This document shows, piece after piece, positions 22,562-26,508 of a stretch of DNA of 26,508 nucleotides (the first letter of the stretch is position 1; every line of letters starts with the position of its first letter). The notes under the pieces are model-generated. The model saw only the letters and a program-made list of their open reading frames with translations. It did no database searches and had not been told where the DNA came from. The DNA is from WVWN01 sp964563535 (GTDB taxonomy: Bacteria; RBG-13-66-14; B26-G2; WVWN01), in NCBI GenBank assembly GCA_964563535.1, contig CAZLXP010000028.1:1-26508 (forward strand), in the 5' to 3' direction. The translations under genes were made by a program, and so were the position numbers.

Positions 22562-22590
22562 ATTAAATTAATAAGATAAATCTATATCAA
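22562..22590 (-). promoter_or_regulatory. Promoter of tpx with inverted repeat over the -10
   Basis: Minus strand: TTGATA (22585-22590), 17-bp spacer, TTTAAT (22562-22567), five of six matches each. A 7-1-7 near-palindrome, TTATTAA-T-TTAATTA with one mismatch (22560-22574), covers the -10, in the layout of Fur/PerR-type operators. The sequence is AT-rich, so the operator is tentative. Confidence 0.55.
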
Positions 22591-22725
22591 ATTCAATATC
22601 GAGCCTTTACGGGTTCCGCCGGCCGGCCCGAACTACGCCGGCATCCCGTCGGGGCGCGCCCGACGAAGCCCTCGCGGCCGTACGCCGACGACGCGAACGC
22701 CGCGGTTCGCCGCGCGGGCAAGATG
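22591..22725. other. GC-rich gap between nitroreductase and tpx
   Basis: Apart from the tpx promoter next to it, this stretch holds a small hairpin (CGAAC-GCCGCG-GTTCG, 22696-22711 region) without a T run. I see no convincing terminator for nitroreductase and no small gene with a ribosome site. Confidence 0.4.
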
Positions 22726-23292
22726 TTACTGCTCGGCCGCGGGATAACGATTTAAAAACGCTATCTTCTCGAAGGGCAACCGCTCCGGCCGGGTCTTCTC
22801 CCCCTTGGCCTGCTCCTCCGAGAGAACCGGGCTTACGGCGTCGGCGTGCCGGCCGACGTTCACCAACGTGACGACGTTCACGTCCTGGGGTATCCCGAGG
22901 ACTTCCCGGGTCTTGCTGGGGCTGTAGCCGGCGATGGGGTGGGCGACCAGGCCGAGCTCGGTGGCGCGCAATATTATAAAGGCCGTCGCCATGCCGACGT
23001 CGAAGAGATAATACTCGCGGTCCCGGATTACGCAATCGTATTCCTTCTTGCTCAGGACGACGATTATCATGGACGCGGCGAAGGTCCACTCGTTCCCCTT
23101 GGACATTACGTCCCGCATCTGCTCGAGGACCGCCGGCTCGTAGACGAAGACGAAACGCCACGGTTGGTTGTTGAAACAGGAGGCGGAAAGGGCGGCGCAC
23201 TCGGCCAAATCGCGAATAAGCTCTTCCGTAATTTCTACCGGCGCGAGCGAACGGTACGCCCGCCTCTTCGCGATCGCTTCCTTAACGTCCAT
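22726..23292 (-). CDS. Nitroreductase-family FMN oxidoreductase
   Basis: 188 residues. Family landmarks are the N-terminal FMN-binding KRRAYRS (9-15), the SASCFNNQPWRFVFV segment (37-51) and ELGLVAHPIAGY (about 112-123). These enzymes reduce nitro, quinone or flavin substrates with NAD(P)H; natural substrates are rarely known. It has its own promoter and lies between the rubrerythrin terminator and tpx, so it is probably expressed alone. Its inclusion in the oxygen-defence region suggests an electron-transfer or flavin-reductase role; that is inference. Confidence 0.92.
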   Translation of the reverse strand: MDVKEAIAKRRAYRSLAPVEITEELIRDLAECAALSASCFNNQPWRFVFVYEPAVLEQMRDVMSKGNEWTFAASMIIVVLSKKEYDCVIRDREYYLFDVGMATAFIILRATELGLVAHPIAGYSPSKTREVLGIPQDVNVVTLVNVGRHADAVSPVLSEEQAKGEKTRPERLPFEKIAFLNRYPAAEQ

Positions 23293-23320
23293 AAGAACCT
23301 CCGTAGGGCTACGTTCTTTA

Positions 23321-23350
23321 ATCGTATCCCGGGCGACGGCTCCGGGTCAA
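23321..23350 (-). promoter_or_regulatory. Candidate promoter of the nitroreductase gene
   Basis: Minus strand: TTGACC (23345-23350), 18-bp spacer, TACGAT (23321-23326). The -10 is four of six. The start would be near 23314, about 22 bases before the ATG, with GGAGG between. Confidence 0.5.
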
Positions 23351-23352
23351 TC

Positions 23353-23396
23353 TAACAAAACCGCGGCGCTCGCGCCTCTTCCGGCGCACGCCGCGG
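23353..23396 (-). terminator. Intrinsic terminator after rubrerythrin
   Basis: CCGCGGCG (23361-23368) pairs with CGCCGCGG (23389-23396); an internal loop separates a second 5-bp stem GCGCC/GGCGC with a six-base loop. On the minus strand the hairpin is followed by TTTTGTT. It lies about 50 bases beyond the rubrerythrin stop. Confidence 0.8.
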
Positions 23397-23448
23397 CCTT
23401 CCGTTGCCTTAGGTTTATCCCCGTCAAGACAGGTAACCCCCGCGGTTA

Positions 23449-24024
23449 CTACCAATTCTCACATAACAACTCGTAGTGGGCTTGCGGGTGGTCGCACGCC
23501 GGGCAGGGGTCCGGCGCCTCGGTCCCTTGGTATAGGTACCCGCAGTTCCGGCAGCGCCATACCACCGCCTTACCTTTTTTGAAAACGGTGCCCGCCGTGA
23601 CGTTGGCGAGGAGCCCCACGTATCGCTTTTCATGTTGCTTCTCGGCGACGGCGATGGCCTCGAAGACATCCGCTATGTCGCCGAAACCCTCGTCGCGCGC
23701 CACCCGGGCGAAAGAGGGATACATGTCGGTCCACTCGTAGTTTTCGCCCGCGGCCGCGGCCTTTAAATTCTCCGCCGTCGCGCCGATGACGCCGGCCGGA
23801 AACGCCGCGCGCACCTCAGCCGAGCCGCCCTCGAGTAACTTGAACAACCTCTTGGCGTGCTCCTTCTCCTGGTCGGCGGTCTCCTCGAAGATGGCGGCGA
23901 TGTGCTCGAAGCCGTCCTTCCGGGCCTGGCCGGCGAAATAAGTGTAGCGGTTGCGGGCCTGCGATTCGCCGGCGAACGCGGTTAGCAGGCCTTTCTCCGT
24001 CTGCGTACCTTTTAAGCCGGCCAT
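23449..24024 (-). CDS. rbr: Rubrerythrin (classical, 191 residues)
   Basis: A diiron H2O2 peroxidase. Ligands: E20 (AFAGESQARNRYTYF), E53-xx-H56, a glutamate in GENYEWTDMYP (94-97), E128-xx-H131. The C-terminal rubredoxin-like domain has C158, C161, C174 and C177 (CRNCG and CPAC), with 12 residues between pairs. It is the more standard of the two rubrerythrins and forms a single-gene transcription unit with its own promoter and terminator. The diiron helices E-xx-H pairs match the other rubrerythrin at 15265-15765, but the proteins differ widely. Confidence 0.97.
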   Translation of the reverse strand: MAGLKGTQTEKGLLTAFAGESQARNRYTYFAGQARKDGFEHIAAIFEETADQEKEHAKRLFKLLEGGSAEVRAAFPAGVIGATAENLKAAAAGENYEWTDMYPSFARVARDEGFGDIADVFEAIAVAEKQHEKRYVGLLANVTAGTVFKKGKAVVWRCRNCGYLYQGTEAPDPCPACDHPQAHYELLCENW

Positions 24025-24092
24025 GTCGTTCCTCCTCTGCTAAGTCGGGCCGTCATCTTAAATTCGTCCGGTGTCGCCGACCCTTGCTCCTA

Positions 24093-24119
24093 TTTATATT
24101 ACGCGGCCGTCCTCGTCAA
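24093..24119 (-). promoter_or_regulatory. Candidate promoter of rubrerythrin
   Basis: Minus strand: TTGACG (24114-24119), 15-bp spacer, TATAAA (24093-24098). The spacer is short; ATAAAT at 16 bp is an alternative. Start would lie near 24086, leaving a leader of about 60 bases. Confidence 0.4.
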
Positions 24120-24243
24120 ATCTTTTTTCGGCGAAGGGCCGGGCGGGGGCATCGGCGCCGAGCGTTGGCCTTTAACTCCCGCATCCGCGGCGGCGCGACG
24201 CTCAACGAGGCTTCTTATCCCGCGGGTTACGCACGTTTTTGAT

Positions 24244-24269
24244 AAAAAAACCCGGCGCGGGCGGCCAGG
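24244..24269 (-). terminator. Intrinsic terminator of the alpha operon
   Basis: On the minus strand CCTGGC pairs with GCCGGG (one G-T pair) around a seven-base loop, followed by TTTTTTT. It lies about 20 bases after the rplQ stop. Confidence 0.75.
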
Positions 24270-24289
24270 TCGTCGCGCCGAACACGATA

Positions 24290-24775
24290 CTACTCCGCGG
24301 GGGGGGCGCCGCCCGAAACCTGCGCCGCCTCGCGCGCCTTTTCCGCGGCCTGGCGGGCCTCCTCTTTCTTGGCCTTGCGCGCGTCTTCCTCGGCCTTGCG
24401 CCGGTCGTAATAGCGGTGGGTTTTGTTAACCAACTCGACGAGAGCCATAGCGGTGCCGTCGCCGTGGCGGTGGTTAGTGCGGACGATTCGAACGAAGCCG
24501 CCGCCCGCACCTTGGGCCAGGGGGGCGATCTCGTGGAAGAGCTTCCACATCAGGTTGCGGTCCTTGACTACGGGCGAGACCAGCCGCCGGGCGTGCAGGG
24601 TGTCGTCGCGGGCCCGGGCGATGAGGCGGTCGGCCACGGCCTTGACGGCCTTCGCCTTAGCCTCGGTCGTATTTATCTGTTCGTAATGGAATAACGACCG
24701 AACGAGGTTGGACAACATCGCCCGGCGGTGGGCCGGCGTCCGCGAGAACTTCCTCTTATACTTGCGGTGACGCAT
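24290..24775 (-). CDS. rplQ: Large ribosomal subunit protein bL17
   Basis: 161 residues. The conserved part is residues 1-120: MRHRKYKRKFSRTPAHRRAM, then LFHYEQINTTEAKAKAVK and TNHRHGDGTAMALVELV. A C-terminal extension of about 40 residues is rich in Ala, Lys and Glu (ending APPAE) and is probably helical or disordered. The start is two bases after the rpoA stop, so translation is coupled. It is the last gene of the alpha operon. Confidence 0.97.
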   Translation of the reverse strand: MRHRKYKRKFSRTPAHRRAMLSNLVRSLFHYEQINTTEAKAKAVKAVADRLIARARDDTLHARRLVSPVVKDRNLMWKLFHEIAPLAQGAGGGFVRIVRTNHRHGDGTAMALVELVNKTHRYYDRRKAEEDARKAKKEEARQAAEKAREAAQVSGGAPPAE

Positions 24776-24777
24776 GA

Positions 24778-25749
24778 TCAGCTTTCCTCGATGTCGGAAA
24801 TGTCCATTCCCAACGACAAGCCCATGCCGGTAAGCACTTCCTTAATTTCGTTCAGCGACTTGCGGCCGAAGTTGCGGTATTTGAGCATTTCGGCGTCGGT
24901 CTTGACGACGAGGTCGCGAATGGTCTTGATGTCGCCCATCTCCAAGCAGTTCACGGCCCGCACCGAAAGCTCGAGCTCGTTCACGTTGCGGGAAAACAAC
25001 TCCTTCAACCGGGCGCGTTCCTCGTCCTCGCGGGCTTTCTCCGGGGCGCGCTTCGTCTCGAAATTCACGAAGATCTCGACGTGGGATTGCAGGACCCGCG
25101 CCGCGGCGTCGACGGCTTGATTGGCGGTTATGCTGCCGTCGGTCCAGACCTCGATGACCAGGCGGTCGTAGTCGGTCCGCTGGCCCACGCGCGTCTCTTC
25201 GACCGCATACTTGACTTTCCGCACCGGCGTAAAGACGGCGTCCATGGGGATGACGCCTGCGGGGCGGTCTTCGTTGCCCACGCGTTCGACCGGAACGTAA
25301 CCGCGGCCCCGGTCCACTTCCATCTCCATCTTGAGGCGGCCGCCCTCGGCCAACGTCGCGATCTTCTGGGCGGGGTTGATTATCTTAACGTCGGGGTCGG
25401 CGATGATGTCGTGGCCGGTAACCTCGCCCTCCCCTTCCACGTCGAGGTAGATCATCTTGGGCCGGGCGGCGTCGAGGCGCAAAACCAGCCCCCGGAGGTT
25501 CATTATAATCTCGGTCGTATCCTCGTAGACGTTCGGGATGGTCGAGTACTCGTGCACCACGCCGTCGATCTTGACGGCGGTGATGGCGGTTCCCTCGATG
25601 GCCGATAGTAAAACGCGCCTGAGGGCATTTCCCAACGTAAGGCCGAAACCCTGCTCGAGGGGCTCGACGACGTACTTGCCCCAAGAACCCTTGACCCCCT
25701 CGGGTTCGAACGTGACCCCACGCGGCATCTTGAAAGCGTCAGCCTTCAT
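24778..25749 (-). CDS. rpoA: RNA polymerase alpha subunit
   Basis: 323 residues, normal size. The N-terminal dimerisation domain (1-230) includes PLEQGFGLTLGNALRRVLLS and VDRGRGYVPVE; a linker follows (AREDEERARLKELF). The C-terminal domain has LELSVRAVNCLEM and the helix-hairpin-helix YRNFGRKSLNEIKEVL, which contacts upstream promoter DNA and activators. It is placed between rpsD and rplQ as usual. Confidence 0.98.
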   Translation of the reverse strand: MKADAFKMPRGVTFEPEGVKGSWGKYVVEPLEQGFGLTLGNALRRVLLSAIEGTAITAVKIDGVVHEYSTIPNVYEDTTEIIMNLRGLVLRLDAARPKMIYLDVEGEGEVTGHDIIADPDVKIINPAQKIATLAEGGRLKMEMEVDRGRGYVPVERVGNEDRPAGVIPMDAVFTPVRKVKYAVEETRVGQRTDYDRLVIEVWTDGSITANQAVDAAARVLQSHVEIFVNFETKRAPEKAREDEERARLKELFSRNVNELELSVRAVNCLEMGDIKTIRDLVVKTDAEMLKYRNFGRKSLNEIKEVLTGMGLSLGMDISDIEES

Positions 25750-25795
25750 CGGCCAACCCCACTCCTTTGCTCGTCACGAACGTTGAAAAACGCCG

Positions 25796-26443
25796 CTAGA
25801 CGCGGGAATAGAACTCGACGACCAGGTGTTCGTCGACCGGGACGGGTATTTGCTCGCGCGTCGGCAACGATACCACCCGCCCCTCGGCCTTCTTGGGGTC
25901 GAATTCCAGCCATTCCGGCAAGAGCTTCCCGCTGTTATATTCCAAGCCGTACTTTATCGGCTCGCTCTGCAAAGCCTGCGCGACGGTCGCGATCACGTCG
26001 CCCACCTTCACCTGGTACGAGGGTACGTTTACGCGGCGGCCGTTGACGGTGAAGAGGCCGTGGCGCACCAACTGCCGCGCCGTCCCGCGGGCGGTAACGA
26101 ACCCCAACCGGTAAGCGACGTTGTCGAGACGCATCTCGAGGAAGCGTAAGAGGTTCTCCCCCGTCACGCCCTTTTGGCGGACGGCCGTCCGGAAATATTT
26201 CCGGAACTGTTTTTCCATAAGGCCGTAAGTCTTGCGCAGCTTTTGCTTTTCGCGGAGGCGGACGCCGTAGTCCGATATCCGGAACTGGCGCCTCAAACCG
26301 TGCTGGCCGGGCGGGTAATTCCGGGGGTTGACCGGCTTGTCCACGGGGCACTTGCCGCGCAGAAAGCACCGCTCGCCCTTAAGGAAGAGCTTCGTCCCTT
26401 CGCGCCGGCATATCCGGCAACTTGCGCCGCGATACTTAGCCAT
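25796..26443 (-). CDS. rpsD: Small ribosomal subunit protein uS4
   Basis: 215 residues. It nucleates assembly of the 16S 5' domain. The N-terminal zinc motif C9-x2-C12, C26 and C32 is intact (SCRICRREG, RCFLRGKC), so this is the C+ form. The central GQHGLRRQFRISDYGVRLRE block and the S4 RNA-binding domain (LEMRLDNVAYRLGF, RQLVRHGLFTVNGRRV) follow. It is 26 bases downstream of rpsK. Confidence 0.98.
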   Translation of the reverse strand: MAKYRGASCRICRREGTKLFLKGERCFLRGKCPVDKPVNPRNYPPGQHGLRRQFRISDYGVRLREKQKLRKTYGLMEKQFRKYFRTAVRQKGVTGENLLRFLEMRLDNVAYRLGFVTARGTARQLVRHGLFTVNGRRVNVPSYQVKVGDVIATVAQALQSEPIKYGLEYNSGKLLPEWLEFDPKKAEGRVVSLPTREQIPVPVDEHLVVEFYSRV

Positions 26444-26469
26444 ACTTTACCAAACCTCGCCCACCCGCC

Positions 26470-26508
26470 TTAGACCCGCCGACGTTTTTTGGGCCGGCAG
26501 CCGTTGTG
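26470..26508 (-). CDS. rpsK: Small ribosomal subunit protein uS11, C-terminal 12 residues
   Basis: The right edge is in frame with HNGCRPKKRRRV followed by TAA. This is the highly conserved uS11 C-terminus (HNGCRPPKRRRV in many bacteria). The rest of the gene lies beyond the window; the order uS11-uS4-rpoA-bL17 supports it. Confidence 0.95.
   Translation of the reverse strand, partial: HNGCRPKKRRRV

Larger units (their letters stand above)
24025..24289. other. Intergenic region between the alpha operon and rubrerythrin
   Basis: About 265 bases without a convincing gene. It holds the alpha-operon terminator at its right end and the rubrerythrin promoter near 24093-24119; GAGGAGG precedes the rubrerythrin ATG. 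The middle (24130-24230) shows nothing recognisable. Confidence 0.6.

Noticed and set aside
21349..22579. Long plus-strand frames opposite the lyase and tpx
   Set aside because: No ribosome sites or family patterns, and the opposite strand encodes firmly recognised enzymes; these are GC-bias shadows.
22607..23200. 197-residue minus-strand frame, mostly arginine-rich
   Set aside because: It overlaps nitroreductase in another frame and has the composition of a GC-rich shadow frame; nitroreductase is certain.
24130..24230. Possible tRNA or small RNA in the largest gene-free gap
   Set aside because: No acceptor stem with CCA-type end, T-loop consensus or anticodon arm could be assembled; nothing beyond the promoter and terminator is supported.

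Overview
The window is a GC-rich bacterial chromosome segment, probably from an uncultivated strict or aerotolerant anaerobe; I cannot assign a phylum. The evidence is an archaeal-type two-subunit 2-oxoacid:ferredoxin oxidoreductase, desulfoferrodoxin, rubrerythrins, a flavodiiron protein, a high-molecular-weight rubredoxin, and zinc-cysteine forms of uS4 and bS18. Every gene lies on the minus strand except the first, a flippase fragment on the plus strand, which is separated from the rest by a bidirectional terminator at about 1124-1150.

In minus-strand transcription order, from the right edge: (1) 26508-24290 is the alpha operon, rpsK (3' end only), rpsD, rpoA and rplQ, closed by a terminator. 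(2) 24119-11908 is a long run of oxygen-defence and redox genes. It holds rubrerythrin, nitroreductase, then thiol peroxidase, an aspartase/fumarase-family lyase, KorA-type and KorB-type subunits and a ferritin-like diiron protein. After a second promoter region it continues with desulfoferrodoxin, ferritin, another ferritin-like protein, an AhpD-like protein placed after a second rubrerythrin, a free-methionine-sulfoxide-reductase-like GAF protein, flavodiiron protein, flavin reductase-rubredoxin fusion and two small rubredoxins, ending at a terminator. As a system, the oxidoreductase can feed reduced ferredoxin; rubredoxin and the fusion protein can carry electrons to the flavodiiron protein (O2 or NO), rubrerythrins (H2O2) and superoxide reductase, while ferritins hold iron. 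(3) 11853-9701 is an AT-rich island with a DNA methyltransferase translationally coupled to a probable restriction nuclease. (4) 9650-1515 is ychF, rpsF, ssb, rpsR, rplI, dnaB, alr, a membrane glycosyltransferase, ApbE and a bifunctional nuclease. (5) A short repeat-bearing lipoprotein lies at 1367-1170.

The most notable points are these. A perfect 199-bp overlapping tandem repeat has produced a hybrid rubredoxin gene between two older copies. The fused rubredoxin domain keeps its own Shine-Dalgarno and ATG. A Crp/Fnr-type palindrome lies exactly 41.5 bp upstream of the predicted desulfoferrodoxin start site, followed by a structured leader. The two-gene restriction-modification-like island has an unusual nuclease, and ychF has an apparently leaderless promoter. 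No CRISPR array, tRNA, rRNA or transposase was seen.
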